Of a DNA stretch of 64,000 nt, positions 13,690-26,100 are shown in pieces; within the stretch, counting starts at the first letter, position 1, and every line of letters begins with the position of its first letter. The translations under genes were made by a program, and so were the position numbers. The stretch is taken from positions 261,696-325,695 of the forward strand of contig JAAOMT010000602.1 of NCBI GenBank assembly GCA_016748015.1, in the 5' to 3' direction. The notes below the pieces were generated by a model. The model saw nothing but the letters and a program-made list of their open reading frames with translations. It was not told where the DNA came from and did not search any database. The stretch comes from Geosiphon pyriformis (lineage: Eukaryota; Glomeromycota; Glomeromycetes; Archaeosporales; Geosiphonaceae).

Positions 13690-16600
13690 AAGTTTTTCAA
13701 CAGATTTCACATTTATTTTTCGAGCTTCATTTAGAAAAAATCTTCACAATTATTAAGGAAACTGTCTATAAAGAGCGGATACAAACGGTGGAAAATTTAG
13801 CTGTACTTGGGACTTTTTTACTTTTGAGGTTGATATCGGTAGATCCATACTCAGAGTGGCTCTTTTCTTTTGATTGGTAGAGAGATTTAAGGTCATTTCC
13901 TTACATTAGATTAAATATCGCATCAATCAAGACAGTTTGATATAAAAGAAAGTCTTTCATTGTTGGTATTTTTTCGACGAGAGATTTCGGAAAGAGTTGC
14001 CCCATATTTTCATGGCTTCAATATTTTTAAATTCAACAGTGATTTGATTCCAAATTTTCAAAACAACAATTTGTTGTTAGTTACCAGGTGGCAAACAAAA
14101 ATACAATTCATCCAAAAAATAGAGCATAAAAATTTAAGAATTATTTGTCAATGCATTTTTAAATCATGAGATATTTTGAAAGTATATAAAATTTCAAATT
14201 TTCAATTTATTGTTTTAGTTACAAAAACCTGCAATTTTTACAGCAGATGATATAAAATTTTCTAAAAATCTTTTCATTAATAAAATCTTAACAAAAAAAC
14301 TAATTAAAATTATAGTTGCTAATCTTTTCATAAAATCTAAAAGTAGAAACATAATATAAGTATTATAATTTTATGGTTTAATTGGTGCTCTTAAAAATTT
14401 TATAAATGTATCAAATTAAATTTACTGCTTATTTATTAAAATAAATTACAAAAGCAAGTTTTTTATTTTCTAATTAGGTGTTTTTTTACAGCTTTAAAAG
14501 ATATTACTTATAGTTAATAAAAAAATAAATAATCAAATTAAAAATCAAGTTAATAATTAAATTATTGATCAGGTTGATAATCAAATCAATTATTAATGCT
14601 AAAAATAGAATTCCTAAAATATATACATTTTTAATATAATTGAAAAAAATTAAAGTACAAAAGAAAATTTATTTCAAATATTCAACTAGAACACTATTAA
14701 TATTAAAATACTGTATTTAAATAGTATTTGCTGAAATATTCTAAATTTTTTTATTATAATATTAATTAGAGATTAAATTTATTTATTATGTAAAGTGCGA
14801 AAGTTTGAGCGGGTCTAATTCAGTTGCAAAAAATTTCTTTTAGATTAAAGCCTTGATTTATATTCTAATTTCAAAATGCTTTTCTACAATAAATTCTATA
14901 TCTATAATATTATTAGAACTTAGACTATTTCAGTCATAACAATTAGAAAGCGAAAAATTGTCCACATCTTTTTTTTTATTTTGCTAAGAAATCAAATTTC
15001 TTTGATAAATTGCTTAATTTTAAGTGTTTATTATAGTCTTTGGAATGAACTTCCAATATTTTGAAACCAATTCTGGTTTAAATAGTTTGGTTTTCCTTTT
15101 TCATATGGCTAATGAATATGTTTTATCAACCTTGGCATTTTTAAAATTTTTAATATATTTCAACTGTTTGGTAACGGTTTATTTAAAGCTAGATCCGGAA
15201 TTGCATTTATTTCAGATGTTTTTTAGCTTATTTTTTAATGAAAATTATTTTACGAAAATTAATACAACATACCTTTGAAGGCCTCCAAGACTTCAAATTA
15301 CTATTGTTGCTAACATCATTTTTTTAATTTCGAATTCGAAGTTTCCACCTTAAAAATTGGCACATCGTAAGCATAAATTTGCAGTCAACATTTATCCTAA
15401 TCTACAGGTTCAGCATCTCCAGATTTTGCCTTTCAGAGAATAAAACAATAAATCAAATTAAACAGAAATTTTTAATATTATTACAGTAATATCGAAACTA
15501 TGAATCCAGAAAGGTTAATTTTGAAAACTCTAAATAAAACTCTTTATATATTTTGTTGCACTTTTAATCCTTACTTTTGTGAAATTTTATGAAAAATTAT
15601 GCTCTTTTCTTAAAAATAAATTTATGATACAAGAAATGAATAAAATATTTAATTGTTTAGCATTTCAGTTTTAAAATTATTCAAAGATTTTACTTTTTTC
15701 TATTTCAAATTCAACAATAGAAGTTTATAAAAGAATAATTTCATTTCGAGTTTTTGAAAAAAACTTTTTAATGTTTAACAATTATTTGAATAATAATAAT
15801 AATAATAAGTATTTTGAAAATAATTTTAACTTTTAATTACAATTAATAATATTAATTGGCATAATAATTACTTAATTATTATATAATTGCTTTTTATTAC
15901 TTTAATAATTTTAATTGTTTTTACAAATTTTTGTTGCATAAATAATTTAATCATTATACTTACAATTTATCAAAAAAAATTTTTGGGTATTTTGAAAAAC
16001 TCATATGCTAATGATTATTTCAAATGCTTTCGAAATTTTATAATTATATAAGTCCGTAAAAAAAAATTAATAAATCACTCTGCTGTTTAAAAAAAGAACA
16101 AATTCTTAAGACTATTTTTTATATAAAAACTTAAAATTAATAATGCAATGAAAATAATTTTATAATAACTTTAATAATACAATACTTTGAATTCTTTTAT
16201 TATAAGCTCATGGAAAGTATCAAAACATGAAACATTTGAATTCAGATTTTTTGTTAAAATAATTTATTGGATTTAATTTTTAAAGGTCATAAATGTGCGA
16301 CATGTTTTTTTATAAGACTATAAAAAGTTTTACTTTAATCTTATAATAATATTTTATTTCATTAATAAAATTTTACAATCTGAAATTTTGATGGTACTCA
16401 AGTTCGAAGAACAATCCTTACTATACTTAGCAATTCTCATTTATAGGCCTTGTGTGACAATTGTGGTATCCCAGTTGCGCCCATCTAGTTTTAGGGGATA
16501 CGCAAATTCTATAAACAAATAAATAAAGTGTCATCACAAACTCCTTTCCCCTCCACTTTTTTTCTCATGATTGTTAAAGCTGGCCATTACGAAATATTTG

Positions 16601-16753
16601 GTTTTAACATTTTTTAAATTTATCTCATGAATTCTGAGGTTTAATTAGGCCAGCTTGTTATATTATTCTTTTACCCCTTGTTAAGAATCCCGAGATAAAT
16701 TATTCGTGGAACAAAATTATAGGCAAAAAAGATTTTTAAGTTTTCCTGAGAAA
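13690..16753. other. AT-rich intergenic region, no gene
   Basis: No supported gene. AT-rich runs and short AAT repeats (near 15790-15808) dominate. Isolated frames at 13632-13880 and 15024-15278 have no domain match and lack splice context; the first overlaps the last ZZ exon in another frame. Confidence 0.5.
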
Positions 16754-19700
16754 ATGAGGACATTATTATTACATTTTGGGAAACGACCTTATGATAGATT
16801 CGTTGCTTTAGAATTATTTTTCTTGATAATATATTTGACGATATTTTTACCAAATGTAAATCAGGCAGCTCCACAAACCAATATTCTGTATAGAGAAGAA
16901 GAAGAGGGTCTAGTCATATGGAATGTAGAATCATATATGACTGGGGATGCATTATTACGTTTGGTAAAATTTACTTCTCCCCTTCCTACCACCAATAACA
17001 ATGGGTCAGAACAATGCGTCGACAATACGATTCGATTACGTTTAGTTCGCCTTGATTCCACAGTGAAAAAAATTAATTTCGTCTACCCAGGCATAACGAA
17101 TATTAATTTTTGCCAAGATTTAATCAAAATACATCCATTGATGGAAGGGTTTATTTTATTGACTTTTTTCAAAGAGTATCAGGAAACTGGACCAAACAGC
17201 CACTTAAAGAGTATTTATCACCAGAATGGACTAGTCATGGATTGGAATGAGAAAATTATAGCGTAAATTTCTTTACTCTTCGTTTGAATAACCTTTGAAT
17301 TTAGATTTAATAACTATAATTTGATTTTTTGCAGCGAAATTCAATTTGGAAATGTAACGGCTGACACGTTTGGAAAGATTAAGAATGGAGTAGTTGCAGT
17401 AAATATTAATCCGGAGAGTGGCTTTCTTTTTGCGAATTATTACAGTAATACGAATGTACTTAATTGGGCTCAATTCAATTCACCGTGAGTTTAAAATTTT
17501 TGCCAATTTACTTTGAAGGTTCTTAAAATTATTTAGGCTAAAATTGAAATAATCATTTTAGGGAAAAAAATTTTCAGCAGATCTCGGCCTCAAATATTCC
17601 AGTACCATGGAATAATACTGACGTTGAGGTTTTTCCCACTGCTGATGGAGGGTTAGTGTATGATTATTATTATTGCTTTAACCTTGCGAAGTGAATTTCA
17701 AATATTTCAAATATTTAAGGTATGGATTCTTGGTAACTGGAGTAGATCCAATTATAGATCAAATGACAAATTCTACCCAAACGCAATTGGTGTCACAATG
17801 GCGTTCAAAAGCATATTTTCTCAATCCTCACACCTACAATATATCAAATGACGGCATTTCCGTTTATGACTTAAAAACACCAGCCTATAACATGTACGCA
17901 AAGAATTGTGAAATAATGGACGACGGCACTGGATTCAAATGCATTCTTTTCATCAGCACTAATCCAAATTCAGCATCTACTTCCTATGTCCAAACTTTAT
18001 TCATGTCTAATGGGGAAGTGCTTGACGCTAAACCATTAAATATTAGAAGTGATATTGATATAGATTGGGTGAAACCTTTATCTTCTGGTTTAATATTTCT
18101 TGCTGGGTTTATGAAAGGAACCAAAAATATAATTGGACAGATTTACTCGGAAAATGGAGATTTCAACAGTACCTCGAATTACAATGTGTCACTAAATAAA
18201 GGAAATTTAGCAACAGGCATTTTTCCAAACGAAACTGCTTTTGTATTTGTACCTTTAGAGAAAGATTCCAAAACGTGGTCAATGAACATGGTGGATCTGG
18301 TGGGAAATTCTAGAACAAGTGAGGATTTTCTTGTTGAAAAATCTCGCCGAAAGAATTTGGTTAACTTATATTTTATTCTTTTTAATTAGGTAATAGTTTT
18401 ATAAATCAAAATATTTTAGAATCCTCTCCGGCTAAAGATGAATCGGCCGTGGAACTCCAGCGTGAAGAGATTTCAATAACTTTCAAAAATCCGGTTCAAT
18501 TATCGACGGCAAATGTTACAATTTATCAAATTACTAGTGAAAACTCTCCTGTTTTCAAACAAACCTTTTCAGCAAATTCTAGTTATGTGAACCTTACAAA
18601 CGGTGATACGGCACTAGTCATCAGGGTTCTTAAAAGCACCTTTAATACTCCAGGGGGAAAATACAGTGTTGTAGTTGATAATAACTTTATTAAAAGCCGA
18701 GATCACAATGTCTCATTGGTTGGTGTATCTGATTGGACCTTTACCACAGCAGCCAATCTTGAACAGCAAAATTCACGTATGAAAATCGAATTTCTTAGGA
18801 ATTTGTCACCTTCAGCTAACCTATATTCCTATTATTAGAAAGCCAAAATGGTCTTGTTCGTCTCACCGAGGACGGTACAAGCTACTTAAAATCTTTATCA
18901 GCGACGGGTCGTAAAGATTTTTTCGTCCAAATTGCTACGAAACTCCGAGAAATTCTTCCCATTAGCGAAGACAGTATTTTATCGTCAGGAAACAGTCAAT
19001 TCGATTCAACTACAGGCCGATTACTTATTATGTACCAAGTTTATACCTCTCCAGATCTACAATCCTATAGTGTACCACGCATTATTGACGACTTGGATTT
19101 AATGATAAGAAATAAAGCAATTAGCGCCATTTCGTACAACAACATTACAGACAATCTCGATGAAAATTTTGGATTCCAAAAACCCCGTTAGTTTTTTCAA
19201 AGGAAAATTTATATCTGTACCAATAATTTTGATTTTAACTTGACTCTTTCACAAAACTTGTTCGCTCCTTTTAGCTTCATTATGGGAACAAAATAAAATA
19301 ACCTTGCTCTTAATTAGTGGTGGCCTCGTTTTCCTTCTCACACTAACTCTATTGATACACTTCAGATCCCCAAAGGTAAGTGTTCCCTTTTTTAAATTGA
19401 AAAACTATCAATTTATATTCATTTTTCTTCTGAAACATTAAAATTTTAGGGGAACGCCTATTTTGTTTTCAAAGTCGTCCTTTATGCTTTGACCATTTTA
19501 ATGAACTTTTGGTTCGTTTTTGAACATGGACAAGATATTTTGTTTTTGTTTTTGCCAAGGTTTGTCAATTATTTCTTCTGGGATAAAATAATATATATAT
19601 TTTTTATTAACATAGAAATATATTTTATTATTTTCGGAATAGTTTGGTTTTTTTATTTGTGCCAATTGGATTCAACTCGTTTTTAAGTGCATTTATTCAA

Positions 19701-20798
19701 CTTCGCGAGAGAATACGAAACAATAAATATGCCGAATGGTCGTGTAAACACCGAAATGTTGCTACCTTCTTTGGAGTATTATCTTTCATAAATGTTGATA
19801 TCTTGACAATTACACAGTCTTATATCATGAATTTAGAGACATTGAAAGCACCATTTTCTCCAGAGATGGGACAGTGGATCTTTTACTCCAACATTTTTAA
19901 TCTACTGATCCAGGATGTGCCGCAATTTGTGATTTTGGTATAAAGACTTTATTACATTAAATTATCTTTTCAAAACAAATTAATAAAGATTCTATTTTTT
20001 TAGGTTCTCTACCACTTAAACATTGTCCGATTGAGTCTTGTACCATTCCTTGCACTCATAGCCGTTTTTTTGATGATCCTTAACAATCTGATTTCCCGCA
20101 TTTATTATGCGTATATAATTTGCAAACATAAAACACAATACACCGTTGCCCCAGAACGCGATGATCGACCTGGAATGCAATTAGATCCTTATTCCCACCC
20201 GTTACAAGTTCATCCCTCAGAAATCGTTGCTGAAAAATCATCACAAGACTCCGCGTTTATCATATCTCAAGCTGGAAGCCCACGGCAATTCTCTAACACG
20301 ACAAGTCTACCAAGTTCTAATATGCATTACAAATCAATACTTAAAAGAAATGATAATCTAAATCTTGAAAAAAATTCCTGGTCATTTGAAAGTCGAAGTC
20401 TGGCACTAGATGACTTTCAAGAAGAATTAAAAGCGCCACGTGTTGAATATATCTTATCTGCGCCGGAAGTTAGTCCCACGATTGCAACACGACAACCAAC
20501 GTGGTGGGTACCGACATTTGCAAGTTCTTCTGGACTACCACCAGTCGCAGAAAATGAATTTTCTAGGATGGCACTGACTAGAGATTATCGTAATAGTGAA
20601 GAGAGTCAAACAGGAGTTCCCTTTAGAGATTTACCATTTGATGATGAAGATATTACGGTTTCTGCTACTCCGACACCTCTTGCTTCACCACGGCCAAGTT
20701 ACGATCAACGGGCTAGTTTGGAACGCCTAGAAACACTTGCAATTCCATCATCTATTAATCGACGGAAACTTTCTCCTTTGAGCATTATTTTCCCGTAA
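16754..20798 (+). CDS. Large secretory-pathway membrane protein with Ig-like ectodomain and multi-pass C-terminal domain (receptor-like)
   Basis: Ten exons: 16754-17262, 17335-17484, 17562-17651, 17720-18318, 18390-18776, 18839-19186, 19275-19375, 19450-19559, 19616-19937, 20004-20798. Together they give 1136 residues. The ATG at 16754 is preferred because the frame upstream offers no earlier ATG. Residues ~15-40 are a hydrophobic signal. A long ectodomain rich in beta-strand patterns and N-glycosylation sites follows. It contains an Ig-like stretch beginning SSPAKDESAVEL and running to DWTFTT, like bacterial-type Ig (Big_5) folds. From about residue 700 there are six or seven hydrophobic helices, including QDVPQFVILV, then a ~220-residue Ser/Pro-rich soluble tail. 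The layout suggests a surface sensor or adhesion receptor; this is inference. The exon 4/5 acceptor could be 18389 or 18419, both in frame; the first has a TTAAC branch-like site. Confidence 0.72.
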
Positions 20799-21281
20799 CA
20801 GCAGAACCTTACTTGATAGCGAGAGGAATATAAGAAAAGGATACCTTATTTTGATTGAAGGTGTAAAATTTTAGTACTGTATTTTTATTGTGCTTTTATA
20901 ATGAGAATTTTTTCCACTATCTTATCCGAGTCTTCAAATACTGGGATTAATTGTGTTATATATATGCAAAATGTAAAGTAGAATAAACTTGAAAAATTGC
21001 CACACTTTAGATATCTGCTCTTTATATAAAAAATATTTATCAAACCCAAAGTATACATTAATCTGTTTCTCAAAGTTGGGAACCCAAATGTGATTATATT
21101 GTTACAAATTAATTTTTGTTTTATAAAATTAGGACGATTTTCTGAAAATCGTAAAAAATGTTAAAGATTGCAATAATACTAACAACCTTGAAATCGCACT
21201 TGGGTGGTTAACATTCTTAACAAAAGGTAATCGTCTTTATTTAATTTATTATTTAATTAAAGAGCGACCTGAAAATTCGAA
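20799..21281. other. 3' flank of the receptor-like gene
   Basis: No gene seen. A possible polyadenylation hexamer AATAAA lies near 20981. The remainder is AT-rich. Confidence 0.4.
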
Positions 21282-21834
21282 ATGTATACACAAATGGGTT
21301 GCCAAGTAGATTTTAGTAAAAACGAATGTTATGCGGTAAAAATGCTCCAGAAAGAAGGTGTGTCCGCCGCAAAAATTTCGCGCACTATTGGACGATCCGC
21401 TACTTGTATTAAAAATGTCTTAAACGATTAGAATTAGCAAAAAATAGTAAGTTTTTAAAAAGAAATCATAGTGGTCAAAAATCTATTGTTTATAAACGTT
21501 CGGAACGTCGAATTCTCCGGAAATCAAAAAAATTCAGCCATAAGAAAGATCCCAAAGCATCTGCTTACTGCCAAAATCTCAAATTTCAATGTCCACTAGT
21601 ACCTTCATGTGGAAGATTTCGTGTATGCTTAGGATTGTGAGTCTCCACAATCGCCAGATCTTAGCCCAATAGAAAAATGTGGGAAAGTTAAAAATTGGAT
21701 TCCATTGACTTGGAGGAGGTAGTCTTTTACTGCGTGGAATGCTATTTCATTAGACAATTCTTCAATTTATTAACTCAATGCCAAAACGTGTTAAAGAAGT
21801 CATAAAAAGAAAGGGCTATGCGATCCATTGGTAG
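21282..21834 (+). pseudogene. Tc1/mariner-type transposase relic, catalytic centre deleted
   Basis: Three pieces of a Tc1-like transposase lie in order but in shifted frames. First is an N-terminal helix-turn-helix (MLQKEGVSAAKISRTIGRS) from the ATG at 21282, closing with a stop. Second is a basic stretch, KRNHSGQKSIVYKRSERR, like the second HTH subdomain. Third are the C-terminal hallmarks SPQSPDLSPIEK and, after another shift, SMPKRVKEVI. The central DDE domain with its first two Asp residues is missing. The relic is therefore non-functional. No convincing terminal inverted repeats were found by eye. Confidence 0.78.
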
Positions 21835-22660
21835 ACATAATGAATTTGCGTGACCCATCTGTGAGTGTTGCCAAAATAAGAAACTTTATCAATCACCATA
21901 AGCATTATTCCTATCAAGTAATTTTTATGCAACGCATTATTTCTTATCTATATATATTTATTAATGCCTCGAATCAAATAATTTTTTTTTTCACCATTTC
22001 TTACTTTACTAAAATCCCTCAAATTGACTAATTGATGAAAATAAAATTCTGGTTCTTTCGTAATGGCTAAATCCAAAATCAGATAGTTGAAAAAGGTCAT
22101 TATAATTTATTCTGTCAACATTAACAATAATAAATGACTTCATCAATCAAATCATTACATCAAAAGAATCCGAATGTTAAACCAAAAATATAAAAATATG
22201 GCATTAAGACCATAAGTTGCTGACTGATGTATCCAGGATTTCTAACATCTATATTAGCACCCGAGGCACTTAAGTAGAGAGGGTATTCTTTATTAGTGGA
22301 AGTATATTCTGTTGGTTATATCTCAAAAAATAGCTGGAAATTTATTTTCCAACTCTTTAAATTATACTATGTGAAGTACCTGGATATTTAAATCTAAAAA
22401 TCAATAAAAGAGTATTTGTCAAGATAGATTTTTTTGAAATAAATCTCTTCAAGTTAATTCGTAACTTTTTAACAAATTTAAATAAAAAGCAAACTTATGA
22501 CCATATTAAATTAAAATCAAGATTTTACCTAAATTGTTTGATTTTGATAATACACATTGAAATTTTGATATGATGGAGAAATAAATATTATACATTTTAA
22601 TTTTATTATAATGCAAAACATTTAATCAAAACATACAATCAAGAAATTAATCAATAATGG
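21835..22660. other. AT-rich intergenic region, no gene
   Basis: Nothing supported. The short plus-strand frame at 21828-22031 is downstream of the transposase relic and shows no domain. Confidence 0.4.
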
Positions 22661-22897
22661 CTAGCATATTGTAATGACATATTTATAATTTAGCTGGATC
22701 GTAACAAATACCAAAAAATTTTTTGGCTGCGACCAACTTATATATACATGGATAGCAACTGGTAACAAAGCAATTTGGAATAATGGCCCGGGATCGAAAT
22801 TTTGGTTAGAGGTTCGGAAACTGCGCTCCCAGAGATCCTTTACGGCAGCACTGAAATCCCTGGAAGCATCCGGGCCGATGGAAGGGCCGCAGATCAT
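22661..22897 (-). CDS. Small hydrophobic protein, unrecognised, divergent to the ABC transporter
   Basis: A 78-codon frame from the ATG at 22895-22897. GC content and CpG density over about 22780-22890 are clearly higher than in the surroundings, as in the coding exons of this window. The protein has a polar first half (VKDLWERSF) and one hydrophobic segment near residues 42-55 (FQIALLPVAIHVYISW), so a small single-pass membrane protein is plausible. A possible intron (donor after FFL near 22722, acceptor ending CTAG near 22663) would give a different short tail. I do not recognise the family. Its start codon is about 260 bases from that of the ABC transporter on the other strand, so a shared promoter region is likely. 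Confidence 0.4.
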   Translation of the reverse strand: MICGPSIGPDASRDFSAAVKDLWERSFRTSNQNFDPGPLFQIALLPVAIHVYISWSQPKNFLVFVTIQLNYKYVITIC

Positions 22898-22994
22898 TAA
22901 AAAACAGACTGGTTGAAAGTTTGAGGGAAATTATTCAATAAATTCGACAATTTTTAATGCAAATAGGCATACGTGGATATAATTTGGAAAAGAA

Positions 22995-23000
22995 TATAAA
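22995..23000 (+). promoter_or_regulatory. Possible TATA box of the MDR ABC transporter
   Basis: TATAAA followed directly by CGCGCG lies about 160 bases upstream of the ATG at 23161, inside the divergent intergenic region. Position and sequence are suggestive only. Confidence 0.35.
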
Positions 23001-23160
23001 CGCGCGTTGGAGACAGCTACAATTGTTTCAAAAAAGAGAAAAAGAATTCGTGATTCTCTTTTCTCGAATTATATTTATAATTTACAATTTTTAGTTGGAA
23101 TTTTTCTTAGCTATAAAAAAAGAACATTTTTACAAATCTTGCACTTTTCAAAACATAAAA

Positions 23161-26100
23161 ATGTCTTCTTCACCGTCAGAACCAAAAGATCAACATGATA
23201 AATCGCAAAAGGACAGCGAAAAAGAAGTTGTAGGAGTTACAATGATTGAACTTTTTCGTTTTTCAAGCACTATAGATAAATGGTATATGTTGCTTGGCAC
23301 ACTTGCTGCTATGGGAAATGGGGCTGCTCTGCCAGTGATGACCATTATTTTTTCAAATATCACTCAGGCGTTTGCCAACTTTACAAATGATAAGGACGAT
23401 CCGAATTTAGACTTTGATCAAGTTAGAGATACATTGAGGGATGAAGTACGAAAGAATGTAATTGTATTTTGTACATTGGGTCTTGGTGTGTGTGTCCTAT
23501 CATATATACAAATGGCGTTTTGGATGATCGCGGGTGAGAATCAAGCAAAGGTAATTAAAACATCAATTGCAAGTTATTTTGTTGGATAAAACTCTTTTAA
23601 TCCACTGAATTTTGAATGAATATTCTCATTTCCAGCGTATCCGTAAAACCTACTATGCCGCAATTCTTCGACAAGATATTCCATGGTTCGATTCTATCTC
23701 AACTGGAGATTTAACAACGCGTATTACTGGCGACGTGACACTGCTGCAAGAAGGAATTTCGGAAAAAATTGGAGCAATTATTCAATATTTTACTACTTTC
23801 TTGACTGGATTTATTGTCGCTTTTATTAAAGGTAAATGTTTACTTGCCCATTGATCAACTTTTCCAAAGACATTAACCAACCTGCTTATACATTTTTATA
23901 GGCTGGAAACTATCTCTCGTTCTTTGTGCAGCAATCCCTTTAGTTGTCATAGCTGCAGGTGGCATGGCGAAAGCACTAAGTGCGGGTTCTCTTAAAGGAC
24001 AAGGTGCATACGCTTCTGCTGGGGCTGTTGCCGAACAAGTTTTCTCAGGAATTCGAACCGTTGCTGCGTTTGGTGGTGAACAACGTGAAATTCAGCGATA
24101 TATTCAAAAACTAAACACGGCATACCAAACTGGAAAGAAGAAGGCCTTTTTTAGTGGTGTCGGAGTTGGCCTGATTATGTTTATTCTTTATTGTACATAC
24201 GCGTTGGCGTTTTGGTATGGTAGTAAGTTAGTCGTGAGCCGAGATCAAACCCCAGGGCAGGTTTTAAATGTATTCTTCTCGATTCTGGTCGGCGGTATGT
24301 AAAAATTTGCTTATTTTATATGTTAAGCCCCACCTGTTCCTGAAATTGTATTATTAATCTAGTCTTCATCTAATATTAAGCCTTAGCACTTGGAAATGCT
24401 GCACCAAATATCTCGTCGGTTGGTAATGCTCTCGGTGCGGCAGCAAAACTCTACGATATCATCGATCGAATTCCAGCCATTGATAAAGACAATGCAAGTG
24501 GGAAAAAATTAACAAAATCAGCTGTCAAAGGGAAAATTGAATTTAAGAATATCGATTTCCATTACCCACAACGACCTGACGTTCCCATCCTCAAAAACTT
24601 TAATCTTTCCATTGAACCTGGTCAAACGGTTGCTCTGGTCGGAAGTTCTGGAAGTGGAAAATCCACGATTGTAAGCTTATTGGAGCGTTTCTATGACCCC
24701 ATCAAAGGAGGGATTTTTTTAGACGGAGAAAATATCACAGATATCAATATTAAATCATTAAGGACTCAGATTGGTCTTGTTGGGCAAGAACCAGTGTTGT
24801 TTCCTGAAACAATTGCTCAAAATATCAAATGGGGCGCCGCCCCTGATGACAAAGAATCTACAAATGACGAAATCATTGAAGCATGCAAGAAATCCAATGC
24901 ACATGAATTTATTAATGATTTGCCAGATAAATATAATTCTTTGGTCGGGGAAAAGGGTGCTCTTCTGTCCGGTGGCCAAAAACAAAGGTGACAATAAAAG
25001 ATTTTCGCAAATTTGAAAAATTTTAACCACATGTTATTCCTGAAATAAAATTATACTATTATTGTAGAATTGCGATCGCCCGTGCTCTTATTAAAAATCC
25101 GGCCATCCTTCTACTTGACGAAGCTACTTCAGCTCTTGATACCGAATCTGAAAGACTTGTTCAAGATGCCATTGATGCAGCCGCCACTAATCGAACCACC
25201 ATTGTCGTCGCACATCGTCTGTCGACCATCAAAAATGCCGATAAAATTGTCGTCATGTCCAACGGAGAAATACTTGAAATTGGTCGTCATGATGAATTAA
25301 TTGCAAAGGAAGGTATCTACTATGGCCTCGTAAAGGCACAAGAATTGAAAACCAAAGAGGATGCTGAGAAAGCAAATGAATCTGACGACGAAGATTTGAT
25401 TGAGGGTGATGATTACGCAATTACCATGGCTCAAAAGTCTAACGAAAAACATTTAAGTCGAATTGCAACCAGAGCATCCTCCATAAAATCATTCGAAATA
25501 AAGAGAAAAGAAGAAATACTTATGAAACAGAACATGCCTCTTATTAGGGTGTTCAAATTAAATATGCCAGAGTTACCTCTAATCATTGGTGGTAGTTTTG
25601 CGGCTATTGTCAACGGATCTGTGATGCCTATTTTCTCATTAATTTTGTCAACACTTTTGGATGTTTTGTCTAATACTGATCAGTAAGCTAATTATTATTT
25701 AATATATAAATTTTGTGCTTTCATTTTTATAATTTTTTATAATTTTATCTCCCACTTCTCCAGCCCCAAACAACTGCGAAAAGATGCTAACTTCTGGGCA
25801 GGAATGTTTGTCGTGCTTGCTAGTGTTTCTTTCTTTACCCAATTTGTTCAGGTGGCTTTTTTCGGATTGAGGTGAGGAAATTAGATTTTCACATCAAATA
25901 AGTTTTCGCAATTATTTAACTTTCTACAAATCATTGTGACTTTAAGTGGTGAACGCCTGACACGACGCATACGAATTCTCACATTTGCCACTTTGTTAAA
26001 GCAAGAAATGGGATTTTTCGATGACGAAGATAATGGCACTGGTGCTTTAACTTCTAAGCTTGCCAATGATGCGTCAAAAGTGGAAGGCTTAAGTGGTAGC

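Noticed and set aside
16440-16500. LCDNCGIPVAPI, reminiscent of a ZZ finger start
   Set aside because: Only one Cys-x2-Cys pair, closed by stops within a few codons, with no second half; chance cannot be excluded.
24758-25032. Several frames antisense or out of frame to the ABC transporter
   Set aside because: They lie entirely over NBD1 coding sequence and its following intron, and have no independent support.
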